From: CAVYGM01 sp963768025
Lineage (GTDB): Bacteria; Bacteroidota; Bacteroidia; Cytophagales; Spirosomataceae
Reading direction: 5' to 3'
DNA: 64,000 bases
Assembly: GCA_963768025.1 (NCBI GenBank)
Contig: CAVYGM010000002.1
Span: 142,109-206,108 of the forward strand
This document shows, piece by piece, positions 20,294 through 29,437 of this stretch (position 1 is its first letter; each line of letters starts with the position of its first letter). Made by a program: the position numbers and the translations under genes. Under the pieces are notes generated by a model. It made no database searches. It had not been told where the DNA came from and saw nothing but the letters and a program-made list of their open reading frames with translations.

Positions 20294-20803
20294 CTATTTG
20301 AAAACCTCCGCCAGACTCATCTCTATGTTCAGGGTGCGGTCCAGGAGCGTTTCGGATCATGGAAGAATTCGTAGTTGAAAGGATTTTCATACACAAAAAC
20401 GGCCCGGAAATCAGGTGCGACAATCCAGCAGGATGTTACACCAAAATAGAAATAAGGTTCCAGTTTGCTCACCATGTCTTTGGAGCTTTGCGAAGGAGAC
20501 TGAATCTCAACCACTGGTGAGGGAGCGTCTGACCGGCGGGAAGGGTCATTTTTGAAATCTAGTTCACCCGTAGGATAGAGTCTAAATCGGGCGTACTGCC
20601 CATCGGGTTTGTTATCCGGGTAACCTCACTGGCTATACGGAATCGGTCGGGATCGGCAATTTTAAGCGCAAAGCCGATATTAAATTGGATGGCTCCGTGA
20701 ATGAGTGTAGGCATGGGCTTTCCTCCGGTCCCACCGACAGCGGTTCGAGCTCGTAGGGTGAAAGTTCTCGTGCGGTTACGGTTTCTTCTGATGGGTTCAT
20801 CAT
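20294..20803 (-). pseudogene. Uma2 family endonuclease-like gene, frameshifted
   Basis: From ATG 20803 the reading is MNPSEETVTARELSPYELE; after a shift it continues GKPMPTLIHGAIQFNIGFAL, EVTRITNPMGSTPDLDSI, then VVEIQSPSQSSKDMVSKLEPYFYFGVTSCWIVAP, and a last shift near 20350 leads to LNIEMSLAEVFK with the stop at 20294. These are the usual Uma2 landmarks in order, spread over three frames, so the gene is broken. It starts 45 bp from the divergent permease P6, a layout shared with the intact Uma2/P2 pair at 8.6 kb. The leaders of both pairs are also similar (TATAACA ... CAACCATGCTC). Confidence 0.75.
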
Positions 20804-20848
20804 TTTCCCGGTTTTTGTTTATAACAGAGTATAACAATTTCAACAACC

Positions 20849-23281
20849 ATGCTCAGAAACTACCTCAAAATAGCCTTCCGGAACCTGTGGAGGAACAAAG
20901 GCTTTTCGGTCATTACCATTGCCGGACTGGCCATTGGGTTGGCGGCCTGTTTGCTGATTGTGCAGTACGTATGGTTTGAGAAGAGCTACGACCGGCAGAG
21001 CCCCTATGCCGGGCAGATCTGGCGGATTTATACCGAAAACTACGCCAATGGAACCGTGGAAGCCCGCGATGCTAATTCGCACAGCGCCATTGGTCCGGCC
21101 ATGAAGGCCGAGATACCCGAAGTAGTGGAGTACAGCCGGGTGTACAATGCCCGCGATCTGGCGGCATTTCGGGGACAAACTCCGCTGCTACAAAAGCACG
21201 CCTACGCGGTGGATGAAGGATTTCTGCGGATGTTTCCCTACAAGGTCATCTATGGCCAGGCCGCCGGGGCCCTGGCTCAACCCCGCACGGTAATTCTGAC
21301 CGAAAGCACAGCGCGTAGGTACTTCGGCCAGCGCAACCCCGTGGGCCAAACCCTGCGCCTGGCCGGGGGCTGGTTTACGGGCCTGCATACCGTTAAAGCG
21401 GTGATCGAAGATGTCCCTTCCAACGTGCACTTCAAGTTTGATATGTTGCTTTCGTACCACACGCTCTACGCCGAAGGACACGAAGATAACTGGGAGAATT
21501 ACTGGGACTACAATTACTTCCAACTCCGCCCGGATGCCGATCCGGAAAAAGTGCGGAACAAACTGACGGCGCTCAACCGCAGGTACCTGAGCAAAAGTAC
21601 CCTCAAACTCCGCATGCAACCCCTGACGGACATCCACCTGCTATCCGACCTCACCTACGAGCACGAGCCAAACGGCAGCGCCCGCATCGTGTACTTTTTG
21701 GGGCTGATCGCACTCGTAATTCTGCTCATTGCCTGGATCAACTACAGCAACCTGACCACCGCCCGCGCCATGAGCCGGGCGAAGGAAGTGGGGCTGCGCA
21801 AAACCATCGGGGCCGAACGCCGGCAACTGATCGGACAGTTCCTGGCCGAAGCCTTCCTGGTGAATGCCCTGGCGGTGATGCTGGCTGTGGGGCTAATGCA
21901 AAGCGTGGGCCCCGTTTTTGACCAGCTCACGGGTCGGCCCCTATCGGGTAGCGGCTTTACCCAAAGTCAGCCGTACGCACTGTTCGTGGCTGGATTGTTT
22001 CTGGTCAGCATCCTGGGTTCGGGAGCGTATCCGGCGCTGGTTTTGTCGGGACACAAGCCGCTCGCCATGCTGCGGGGGAATTTTGCCCGATCGGGCCGGG
22101 GGGCCTTGTTGCGCCGCGGGCTGGTGGTGGTACAACTGGCGTGTACGGTGGTGATGCTGGTGGCAACGATGACTATTTACCGTCAACTTACCTACATGCA
22201 ACAACACGACTTAGGGCTGACGGTGGATCAAATGCTGGTGCTGAAATCGCCCCTGCACGACTACCGCGAGGACTCCGTGTACCGGACCCGGTTTGAGGTA
22301 TTCAAGGCCGAGGCAGCGGGCCTGCCGGGTGTGCAAAAAATGGCCACCTCGTCGGTGGTACCGGGCGACGGCATCAACGAGATCGGCGGTACCAGCGAAG
22401 GGGTCTATTGGAAGAAAAACATCACCAACGAAAAGCAGACGTTCTACTTCGTTTACGTGGACGAAAACTTCCTGGATACCTACGGCGTGAAGCTCCTTGC
22501 CGGTGAGCCTTTCCGGGCTAACGGCCCCCAATGGCGTACCCGGTACATGCTCAATCAGGCGGCGCTGCGGACACTGGGTTTTGCCTCAGCCGAGCAAGCC
22601 GTGGGCGAAAATCTTGTTTTTGGCGGATCCGAACCCAGCGAGGGGAACGAAAGCAAAATCGTGGGCGTGGTGGAGGATTTTCACATCGAATCGCTCAGGC
22701 AGCCTACCCGCCCCACGCTCTATGTGTGCGCTCCACCCAACCACATGGCCTACGTTTCGCTCAAACTGGATGCCCGGCAACTTTCCGCCAGCCTGGATCA
22801 GATCAGCGGCCTTTGGAAGCAACTCTATCCGGAAAGTCCGTTTGAGTACTTTTTTCTGGATCAAAAATTTGAAGAACAATACCGGGCCGAGCGTCGGTTT
22901 AGCGGGTTATTCACCCTCTTTACCGGGCTGGCGGTATTCGTGGCCTGCCTGGGGCTATTCGGATTGGCAGCCTTTACCGCCGAACAGCGCACCAAAGAAA
23001 TCGGCATCCGCAAGGTACTGGGCGCTTCGGTGGCCAGCATTATGACCCTCCTATCCAGCGACTTCCTCAGGCTGATCGGCATAGCCATCATTCTGGCCAC
23101 GCCCATAGCCTGGTACGCCATGAGCCAATGGCTTACCGAATTTGCCTATCGGATTTCATTGGACTGGTGGGTGTTTGCCGGGGCGGGGGCGATGGTGGTC
23201 GTGATTGCCATGCTTACTATCTCGTTCCAGTCCATCAAAGCGGCACTTATGGATCCCGTGAAGTCGCTTCGTTCGGACTAA
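20849..23281 (+). CDS. ABC permease P6, MacB/FtsX-like two-module type (intact)
   Basis: 810 residues from ATG 20849 (MLRNYLKIAFRNLWRNKGFSVITIAGLAIG). Family landmarks are all present: YDRQSPYAGQIWRIYTENY after TM1, YFGQRNPVGQTLRL in the first periplasmic domain, NYSNLTTARAMSRAKEVGLRKTIGA in the first coupling region, VVEDFHIESL in the second periplasmic domain and EQRTKEIGIRKVLGASVASI in the last. The C-terminus reads LMDPVKSLRSD, a small departure from LMNPVKSLRSE. It lies downstream of element C, with the broken Uma2 gene between. Intergenic element D follows its stop. Confidence 0.93.
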   Translation: MLRNYLKIAFRNLWRNKGFSVITIAGLAIGLAACLLIVQYVWFEKSYDRQSPYAGQIWRIYTENYANGTVEARDANSHSAIGPAMKAEIPEVVEYSRVYNARDLAAFRGQTPLLQKHAYAVDEGFLRMFPYKVIYGQAAGALAQPRTVILTESTARRYFGQRNPVGQTLRLAGGWFTGLHTVKAVIEDVPSNVHFKFDMLLSYHTLYAEGHEDNWENYWDYNYFQLRPDADPEKVRNKLTALNRRYLSKSTLKLRMQPLTDIHLLSDLTYEHEPNGSARIVYFLGLIALVILLIAWINYSNLTTARAMSRAKEVGLRKTIGAERRQLIGQFLAEAFLVNALAVMLAVGLMQSVGPVFDQLTGRPLSGSGFTQSQPYALFVAGLFLVSILGSGAYPALVLSGHKPLAMLRGNFARSGRGALLRRGLVVVQLACTVVMLVATMTIYRQLTYMQQHDLGLTVDQMLVLKSPLHDYREDSVYRTRFEVFKAEAAGLPGVQKMATSSVVPGDGINEIGGTSEGVYWKKNITNEKQTFYFVYVDENFLDTYGVKLLAGEPFRANGPQWRTRYMLNQAALRTLGFASAEQAVGENLVFGGSEPSEGNESKIVGVVEDFHIESLRQPTRPTLYVCAPPNHMAYVSLKLDARQLSASLDQISGLWKQLYPESPFEYFFLDQKFEEQYRAERRFSGLFTLFTGLAVFVACLGLFGLAAFTAEQRTKEIGIRKVLGASVASIMTLLSSDFLRLIGIAIILATPIAWYAMSQWLTEFAYRISLDWWVFAGAGAMVVVIAMLTISFQSIKAALMDPVKSLRSD

Positions 23282-23322
23282 ACTCATTTCCTGGCAGCCC
23301 GTGCTACATCACCTTTTTGGCC

Positions 23323-23429
23323 TGTTCATAGGCGTACAGAACTGTCCGATATCGGACAGTTTTTTTTCTTTGTATTTCACATAAAAGATTGAAAATCAAT
23401 ACTTACTATATTCTGGCATGAGGTTGGTA
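23323..23429 (+). promoter_or_regulatory. Element D: regulator sites with a perfect 20-bp palindrome, plus sigma-54-like promoter before P7
   Basis: ACTGTCCGATATCGGACAGT (23341-23360) is a perfect palindrome and the best copy of the proposed operator. A weaker site, TGTTCATAGGCGTACA (23323-23338), starts 20 bp upstream of the 16-bp core at 23343. TGGCAT-GAGG-TTGG at 23414-23427 is the promoter candidate; its spacer is one base short. The sequence between (GATTGAAAATCAATACTTA) closely matches the corresponding part of element A. The perfect repeat followed by a T run could also act as a terminator for P6. Confidence 0.68.
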
Positions 23430-23510
23430 CCAGGCATATACAGGGCGGGATGGTACATATAGCTATCGGCTGGTTTTCCGCTTCCGATCCCCTATTCCTT
23501 CCCATGAGCC

Positions 23511-25880
23511 ATGATCCGTAACTACCTCAAAATCGCCTGGCGGAACCTGATCCGCAACAAAACCTTTTCCCTGATCAATATTCTGGGTCTGGGACTGGGA
23601 ATGGCCAGCAGCCTGCTCATTGTCCTTTGGATACAAGACGAACGCAGCGTGGACGCCTACCACCAAAACGGCCCGAACCTGTACAATGTGATGGAGCGGC
23701 AGATCTACGATGGCAAGGTAGAAGCGAGCCCGGGTACCCCCGGCCTGCTGGCCGACGAGCTGAAAAAAGAATTTCCGGAGGTGAAGTATGCGGCCAGCTT
23801 TTCGTGGGAAGATCAGCATACGTTTGCCGTACGGGACAAAATCATCAAAGAAAAAGGACGGTATGCCGGAGCCGACTGGTTTGTGATGTACACCGTGCCC
23901 CTGCTGGAAGGTACCGCCCCCACGGCCCTGGATGGACCCAATAACCTGGCTATTTCCCGCAAAATGGCCGAGAATCTGTTTGGCAGCGCCGGGCAGGCTA
24001 TCGGAAAAAGCGTGCGTATCGATAACAAGGCGGACTATCAGGTGTCGGCGGTATTTGAAAATATCCCCGAAAACAGTTCGGAAAAATACGAGTATCTGCT
24101 GAGCTGGCAGGATTTCCTGGCCCGTAACGAATGGGCCAAAGACTGGGGTAACAACGCTCCCCGCACCCGCCTGTTGCTGCATGCAGGGGCCAATGCCAGT
24201 CAACTGGAAACCAAAATCAAATCCTTTCTCAAAGCCTACAATCCGGGCCTGGCTACCGGGACGTTGGATATTCAACTCTTCTTACAACCTTTCACAGAAG
24301 CCTATCTCTATTCCAATTTCGAAAATGGCTATCAGGATGGGGGCCGCATCGAATACATACGGCTGTTTAGCATAGTAGCCGTTTTTGTGCTGCTCATTGC
24401 CTGCATCAACTTCATGAACCTATCCACCGCGCGTTCCGTGAAGCGAGCCCGGGAAGTAGGCGTTCGGAAAGTAGTGGGAGCGGCCAAAGGGCTGCTGGTG
24501 GGGCAGTTTATGGGCGAAGCCCTGCTGCTTACCTTTCTGTCGCTGGTGGTGGCCGTAGCGCTGGTGGCCCTGCTGCTGCCTGCTTTCAACACCCTCACCG
24601 AAAAACACATTTCCCTACAAATTCTACAAGGTCAATTTTGGTTGCTTCTGCTGGGTATGACCTTCCTGACGGGCCTGGTGGCCGGGAGTTATCCGGCCCT
24701 ATTTCTTTCGTCGCTTCATCCGTTGCGGGTACTCAAAGGCTCCCTGCGGTTTGGGTCGGGAGCGCGGCAGTTGCGGCAGGGGCTGGTGGTATTTCAGTTT
24801 GTCCTTTCCCTGCTGCTCATCGTGGGTACGCTGGTAGTGTACCGCCAGATGAACTACATTCAAACCAAGAACCTGGGCTACGACCGCGAAAACCTCATCA
24901 CGCTGCCCGCGGAGGGCGCACTGGCCGACAAGTATCAGACATTCAAGCAGGAATTACTCAACAAGCCCGGTATCCAGAGCCTCTCCTTCATGGATGGCAC
25001 ACCTACCGAGCGCTACGGCAGCACGGGCAACGTGCAATGGCCGGGCAAAGATCCGGCCGTGAGCATCGAATTTCAGTTTTCGACGGTGGACTACGATTTT
25101 GCCAAAACCCTTCAAGTAAAACTCAAAGGCCGGGACTTTTCGACGGAATTCGGCCAGGATTCAACCAATTTCCTGATCAACGAAACGGCCGCCCGTCGCA
25201 TCGGCTACGAGGAGCCTCTGGGCAAACCCCTGACCATGTGGGGGAAAGCGGGAACCATCGTGGGGGTGATCGAAGATTTTCACACCGGGTCTTTGCATCA
25301 GTCAATAGAGCCCTTTGTGGCGCGCCTCAGCCCCAACGCCAACCGGAAGAATATCATCATCAGAACCCAGCCTGGTCAGACCCGACAGGCTTTGGAAAGC
25401 CTGGAAGCGACCTGCCGCCAACTGAACCCGGCCTTCCCATTTTCCTATCAGTTTGTGGATGCGTCCTACCAGCAACTCTACCGGGCCGAAACCATGCTGG
25501 GCAGTTTGGCCAACTACTTTGCCTTTCTGGCCATTTTTATTTCCTGTTTGGGGCTGTTGGGATTGTCCGCTTTCATGGCCGAGCAGCGCACGAGGGAAAT
25601 CGGCGTGCGGAAGGTACTTGGCGCCAGCGTGGCCAGTATTATGCTCTTGCTATCGCAGGATTTTCTCAAACTCATCCTAATTGCCATCCTCATCGCCAGT
25701 CCGTTGGGTTGGTACGTGATGAAAGGGTGGTTGCAGGGTTTTGAATACAAGGTTGATATAGAGTGGTGGGTATTTGCGCTGGCGGGTGTGCTGGCTTGTG
25801 GTATCACACTGCTGACAATTAGTGTGGAGAGCATCAAAGCCGCACTGATGAATCCAGTGAAGAGCTTGCGAAGCGAGTGA
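23511..25880 (+). CDS. ABC permease P7, MacB/FtsX-like two-module type (intact)
   Basis: 789 residues from ATG 23511 (MIRNYLKIAWRNLIRNKTFSLINILGLGLG). The first periplasmic domain opens ERSVDAYHQNGPNLYNVMERQ, less typical than the usual YDRFH form. NFMNLSTARSVKRAREVGVRKVVGA marks the first FtsX coupling segment, and EQRTREIGVRKVLGASVASI the second. The C-terminus is LMNPVKSLRSE. It is the first gene after element D (start about 80 bp from the promoter), giving it the most direct link to the regulator. It is followed by a strong hairpin at 26066-26094. Confidence 0.93.
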   Translation: MIRNYLKIAWRNLIRNKTFSLINILGLGLGMASSLLIVLWIQDERSVDAYHQNGPNLYNVMERQIYDGKVEASPGTPGLLADELKKEFPEVKYAASFSWEDQHTFAVRDKIIKEKGRYAGADWFVMYTVPLLEGTAPTALDGPNNLAISRKMAENLFGSAGQAIGKSVRIDNKADYQVSAVFENIPENSSEKYEYLLSWQDFLARNEWAKDWGNNAPRTRLLLHAGANASQLETKIKSFLKAYNPGLATGTLDIQLFLQPFTEAYLYSNFENGYQDGGRIEYIRLFSIVAVFVLLIACINFMNLSTARSVKRAREVGVRKVVGAAKGLLVGQFMGEALLLTFLSLVVAVALVALLLPAFNTLTEKHISLQILQGQFWLLLLGMTFLTGLVAGSYPALFLSSLHPLRVLKGSLRFGSGARQLRQGLVVFQFVLSLLLIVGTLVVYRQMNYIQTKNLGYDRENLITLPAEGALADKYQTFKQELLNKPGIQSLSFMDGTPTERYGSTGNVQWPGKDPAVSIEFQFSTVDYDFAKTLQVKLKGRDFSTEFGQDSTNFLINETAARRIGYEEPLGKPLTMWGKAGTIVGVIEDFHTGSLHQSIEPFVARLSPNANRKNIIIRTQPGQTRQALESLEATCRQLNPAFPFSYQFVDASYQQLYRAETMLGSLANYFAFLAIFISCLGLLGLSAFMAEQRTREIGVRKVLGASVASIMLLLSQDFLKLILIAILIASPLGWYVMKGWLQGFEYKVDIEWWVFALAGVLACGITLLTISVESIKAALMNPVKSLRSE

Positions 25881-26065
25881 TTGTTAAGAAGCTGTTTGAA
25901 TTAATCTTATTATGATAAAAATGGCGTTTTTCAGCCAATCCTACGTTACCAAAGTCCTTATTTGGCGCGGCCAAACTGCGGATTTGGTATCTTGTCTTGT
26001 CAAAAAAACACTCATTTTTATCTATAAAATTTAACTCAAATAGCTTCTAGGTGATTGCCACTGCA

Positions 26066-26094
26066 CCCCGGCAGGCTGTTAAAGTCTGCCGGGG
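26066..26094. terminator. GC-rich hairpin, possible terminator after P7
   Basis: CCCCGGCAG (26066-26074) and CTGCCGGGG (26086-26094) form a 9-bp perfect stem with an 11-base loop. No T run follows, so this may be a dispersed palindrome rather than a classical terminator. Confidence 0.5.
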
Positions 26095-26136
26095 CTAGTT
26101 CATTAAATTCAATGTTAACCCTAAATACCTTTCCCT

Positions 26137-26424
26137 ATGAGCCATATCGCTATACCCATTCCTCCGCTGCCCGGTAAGCAGGAGATTGAAGTAGAGGTTA
26201 CAATCAACGGCCTCAAACAGCAGCTACATTACCGGGTGGAGCTGTTCTACTGGCAGGATTGCACTAACCCGCAGGGCCACCGCGCCGACTGCATCAGCGA
26301 GATGTTGGCCCACCACGATCCCGAATGGACAGTGTACTACATCGGGGCGCCGACGGACGAGTTTGTACCCATCACGTTTGTAAAGGAGGAGAGTCGTCGC
26401 CTGCTGCGGGGAGCAATGGCGTAA
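26137..26424 (+). CDS. Small hypothetical protein
   Basis: 95 residues: MSHIAIPIPPLPGKQEIEVEVTINGL at the start, a middle with paired cysteines (WQDCTNPQGHRADCISEM), and WTVYYIGAPTDEFVPITFV near the end. No signal peptide or membrane segment is visible, so it is probably cytosolic. I do not recognise the family. A hairpin stands before it and another (26435-26468) directly after it, so it looks like a self-contained transcription unit between P7 and the permease remnant P8. Confidence 0.65.
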   Translation: MSHIAIPIPPLPGKQEIEVEVTINGLKQQLHYRVELFYWQDCTNPQGHRADCISEMLAHHDPEWTVYYIGAPTDEFVPITFVKEESRRLLRGAMA

Positions 26425-26434
26425 GGTAGCGGTC

Positions 26435-26470
26435 AACCCTGACAGGTTTCCAAAAACATGTCAGGGTTTT
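26435..26470 (+). terminator. Hairpin with T tract after the small hypothetical gene
   Basis: AACCCTGACA (26435-26444) pairs with TGTCAGGGTT (26459-26468) around a 14-base A-rich loop, followed by TTC. The stop codon of the 95-residue gene lies 10 bp upstream. This fits a rho-independent terminator of modest strength. Confidence 0.55.
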
Positions 26471-26523
26471 CAAAAAAGCCGGGCCAACGGCTCCCTGGAA
26501 TCCTGTACTTTCCCCACGTATTT

Positions 26524-27039
26524 ATGCTCAAAAACTACCTCAAAATCGCCCTGCGCAACTTTGTAAAAAACAAGGTCTACTCGGGCATTACGATCATGGG
26601 CCTAGCGGTTGGGATGGCGGGGACGATTATCATTTTTCAGTTGGTGGCGCACCATCTGAGCGTGGACAGGTACCCTCAGAAGGCGGACAAAACCTACCGG
26701 GTAGTGGTGGATCTGCACCTGGACGATGGCTCGGTGGAAAAAGAACGGGGCTCGGCCTATATCCTGCACCAAACGCTGAAAAATGAGTTTAGCTCGGTGG
26801 AGCACGCGGCCTACCTGGCGCACAAAGAGGTGACCGTGGCGGTTGGGTCAGGGCTAGCCCGGTGGCGTACTATTTCATGCACCGGTGGCTGGCTGACTTC
26901 GCCTACCGAATCGACCATTGCGTGGTGGATGTTTGGGTTGGCCGGTTTACTGGCGGCCGGTATCGCCCTGCTGACGGTGAGTTTCCAGAGTGTAAAGGCA
27001 GCGCTGATGAATCCGGTGGAGTCATTGCGGGGGGATTGA
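26524..27039 (+). pseudogene. ABC permease remnant P8 with large internal deletion
   Basis: It opens like a complete family member (MLKNYLKIALRNFVKNKVYSGITIMGLAVG) and keeps about 110 residues including DLHLDDGSVE, the P3 sub-group signature. At about 26850 it jumps to the last TM region: AYYFMHRWLADFAYRID read in another frame, then AWWMFGLAGLLAAGIALLTVSF and LMNPVESLRGD. Roughly 600 residues are missing compared with its neighbours. The junction shows no obvious repeat. An ORF of 171 residues stays open by chance across the junction, but it lacks both periplasmic domains and nearly all TMs, so function as a permease is unlikely. Confidence 0.85.
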
Positions 27040-27107
27040 GGGTTTGGGTGGAAATTTCTAAAACTGTATTAAAATGTATTTTTCTTAAAATCAGGTACTT
27101 GTGTAAA

Positions 27108-27130
27108 GCCTGTGAGATACAGGCTACGGA
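27108..27130. repeat. Small hairpin repeat GCCTGTGAGATACAGGC
   Basis: GCCTGT/ACAGGC inverted repeat followed by TACGGA, matching the copy at 20103-20124. It lies between the P8 remnant and the ATP-grasp gene and could serve as a bidirectional terminator. Confidence 0.45.
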
Positions 27131-27156
27131 TTAGAAATCGGACCGTCCAGGTTTTT

Positions 27157-28263
27157 TTATGCTCTCGTAGCTTGCCGGGTTACTGTTGATGCCGGGTCAT
27201 TCTCCACGTCATGAAGAAAGGCTCTGTCCAGTTTTTTTAGGAGTTGAAGGTGAATCTGCGCCGATTTTAACTGATACCAGCCGCGCTGAAACGACCAGTA
27301 GGGCACGCCCCTCGCGTGGTTCTGCCGGGCAATGCGCGCCAGCACGGACCAGTGGTGTAGCACGATTCGGTAAGCCTGCCAGAGCGAGTTTCCGTTTCCA
27401 TAGACGTGGTGCGGGGCTGCTCCCGCGCCGTTAAATTCAAGAATTGAAAAATTGCGGCCCGCTTTGAGGTCGTCTATGGACGCACATTTGATGTCATATC
27501 GTCCGAAATAAAAGTGCCCTGCATAATGGCTCAGGGCATCAAAGACGCCGAGCAGCCGTTGGTCTTTTTCGTGGGCAAGACTTACCAACCGGCCACCCCT
27601 GGTTTGGTTGAGGGCATTACTCAGGCGATACCCGTCGCCGTTGGGAACCACGTAGTCCAGGCGGTTGGCGTGTTTTGCCCGCATCTCATCCAGTCGGAAG
27701 CGGGCCGGCGGATACTGTTGGAGCAGCTCCCAAAGCGTTGACTGTCCGTCGCCAATTACTTCCAGGAAATCTTTTCTGACAAACCCAGTGATCGTGCCGG
27801 TTGAGTCGCCGGGAAACCGGTAGTAGAATACACTAACCTCGATAGGGTAGGTGATCAGATCCTGAACGATGTATTCTACTGGCATCTGCTGGTGGTACAG
27901 GCGTAACTCATGGGCCGTGTGAATAACGCGAAACAACAGCCCCATCATGCCTACATTAGGTTTCACCGCAACGGGATAAGCGTCAAAATGAGTCGCTACC
28001 AATTGCTCTACCTCATCGGCCGAAATAGTCGGCGCTATATAGAGGCTCTTTGGGCATAGGTCCGGCGGTAGCTGCTCATACATTTCCCGTTTGGTTTCTC
28101 CCTCGAACCCCCCAAAGGTGAGCGTTGGGTTGGCGGGCGTGAAAAACCACCACGACCGTGACCGCCCACAGTGCCACAGCCAGACGGGAATCAGCGGAAT
28201 TAGTTTTACGCGATAATCCCAGGCTTCCCAGTGCGTGAGTCGATAGATGGCTTTCTTAATCAT
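27157..28263 (-). CDS. ATP-grasp domain protein (D-alanine-D-alanine ligase-like fold)
   Basis: 368 residues. The start MIKKAIYRLTHWEAWDYRVKLIPLIPVWLWH is followed by a body with ATP-grasp landmarks: VAVKPNVGMMGLLFRV (nucleotide-binding lysine and glycine loop), VEYIVQDLITYPIEVSVFYYR (acidic metal-site strand), and near the end FGRYDIKCASIDDL ... FSILEFNGAGAAPHHVY, where the Asp, Glu and Asn would bind metal. This order fits carboxylate-amine ligases. The substrate is unknown; in this phylum such proteins are often annotated only as ATP-grasp or D-Ala-D-Ala ligase-like. It stands alone on the minus strand, at the border between the permease array and the AT-rich island. Confidence 0.75.
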   Translation of the reverse strand: MIKKAIYRLTHWEAWDYRVKLIPLIPVWLWHCGRSRSWWFFTPANPTLTFGGFEGETKREMYEQLPPDLCPKSLYIAPTISADEVEQLVATHFDAYPVAVKPNVGMMGLLFRVIHTAHELRLYHQQMPVEYIVQDLITYPIEVSVFYYRFPGDSTGTITGFVRKDFLEVIGDGQSTLWELLQQYPPARFRLDEMRAKHANRLDYVVPNGDGYRLSNALNQTRGGRLVSLAHEKDQRLLGVFDALSHYAGHFYFGRYDIKCASIDDLKAGRNFSILEFNGAGAAPHHVYGNGNSLWQAYRIVLHHWSVLARIARQNHARGVPYWSFQRGWYQLKSAQIHLQLLKKLDRAFLHDVENDPASTVTRQATRA

Positions 28264-28377
28264 TGGTAGGGCTTTACAACAAAGATATGTGTAACGTTCC
28301 GACCACAGCGGATTTGAGCTATTCAGGGCTTTAAAAATAGGTTACAAGACAAAACTCAATTAATGGGTCTCAATGGG

Positions 28378-28548
28378 TCAGGCAGATTGTATCTTACTGA
28401 CTTTTGGCTGCAACTCTCTTCCTTTACTTTTAGCATTTTTTGCCTTAATGTCTTGCATGATTTTTCGAAAATCTGAAAGCTCTTCTTCTGTCCACGGCTC
28501 AGATTTATTAGATAAATCAGCATTTTTTGGTTCCTTTATTAGTCCCAT
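28378..28548 (-). CDS. Small hypothetical protein, 56 residues, co-oriented with the upstream gene
   Basis: The minus strand from ATG 28548 reads MGLIKEPKNADLSNKSEP, then WTEEELSDFRKIMQDIKAKN, and ends PKVSKIQSA before TGA at 28378-28380. It is charged and likely helical. It starts only 3 bp after the stop of the 174-residue gene at 28552-29076, so the two are almost certainly one transcript. Size and pairing recall toxin-antitoxin or immunity couples, but no family was recognised. Confidence 0.55.
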   Translation of the reverse strand: MGLIKEPKNADLSNKSEPWTEEELSDFRKIMQDIKAKNAKSKGRELQPKVSKIQSA

Positions 28549-28551
28549 AAT

Positions 28552-29076
28552 TTAACTTTTAAAATACTGTGAGATAAGTTTTATCGCCGCACTTGTTTCA
28601 ATGAACATTCTTAATCCACGAAAATGCGTTGCATGAAGTGATAGCTCGTAATGTTTGATGAGTGCTGTCTTCGCATCAAAAGCAAGAAAGCCCTCATATC
28701 CTTTATCAACCGACACTTTACAGGCGTAGGCAACTAAATTTCCCGGAACACCCAGGTAAACCTTCCCTTCACCCTTATTAAATTTTGAACTCTCAATAAG
28801 GTGCATGAAAACATGGTCTTGTTTGTCTTCAATGCTTAAAAGCCCTTGAATGATTGTAGGGTTATTAATGGTCGTTAACCTGTAAACCTCCTTTGTTTCG
28901 TCTTTGAGTTCCTTATGCCAATCAAACTGCCAATCTGTCTTTTTGATTTTTTTGCTGTCGGCACTGGTAAGTCTGCCAATTTCTGTATCGAACACTTCGC
29001 CTGTCGAGACATTTTCGATCGAGTTGGTCAGCTTGTCAACCTCAAAATCAAGTCCTGGTGCTTTGCGTTTTTTCAC
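28552..29076 (-). CDS. Hypothetical protein, possibly GNAT-like
   Basis: 174 residues. It starts MKKRKAPGLDFEVDKLTNSIENV; the C-terminal half (VYLGVPGNLVAYACKVSVDKGYEGFLAFDAKTALIKHYELSLHAT) has the strand-helix pattern and the GYEGFLAFDA stretch often seen in GNAT acetyltransferases, but the usual Q/R-x-x-G-x-G/A loop is not clear. No signal peptide is visible. Base use is AT-rich compared with the permeases, consistent with acquisition. It is followed directly by the 56-residue gene. Confidence 0.6.
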   Translation of the reverse strand: MKKRKAPGLDFEVDKLTNSIENVSTGEVFDTEIGRLTSADSKKIKKTDWQFDWHKELKDETKEVYRLTTINNPTIIQGLLSIEDKQDHVFMHLIESSKFNKGEGKVYLGVPGNLVAYACKVSVDKGYEGFLAFDAKTALIKHYELSLHATHFRGLRMFIETSAAIKLISQYFKS

Positions 29077-29437
29077 TTGGCTAATTTACGAAGATTTCGC
29101 TTGTGCGGCAAGTAGAAAGGTTGAGCGTTGGCTGGAAGGCTTCTCCTGCAAGATTGACAACGCCTGGGGGAGGGACACCACATACTAGAAAAATAGTGCT
29201 GGGCCGTTGCAAACGGCCTGTTATAGTTAGTACGCAGTCTCCCTTCGGAAGACATACGCACAACGCCGCGACGATAGGGGAAGACTACGACGAACTGGTT
29301 TTGGCTTAATTGTAATAAATTTAACTAAGTTTTCATGTTTGGTACTCAATACATCACGAAAGCTTAGTTGTTGTAGGACATTTTCTTATTTTTATAAATA
29401 CCAATGCAACTTATAAAAACAAAAAAATAATTTAGGT
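29077..29437. other. Intergenic region with a short perfect palindrome
   Basis: 361 bp with no supported gene. GGCCGTT-GCA-AACGGCC at 29202-29218 is a perfect 7-bp stem with a three-base loop, followed by TGTTATAGTTAGTACG. Together with the repeats at 30.2-31.9 kb this suggests a cassette boundary, but no complete attC can be drawn here. Confidence 0.4.

Noticed and set aside
28904..29188. A 94-codon plus-strand frame opposite the GNAT-like gene
   Set aside because: It is the mirror of a better-supported minus-strand gene that has a coupled downstream partner.
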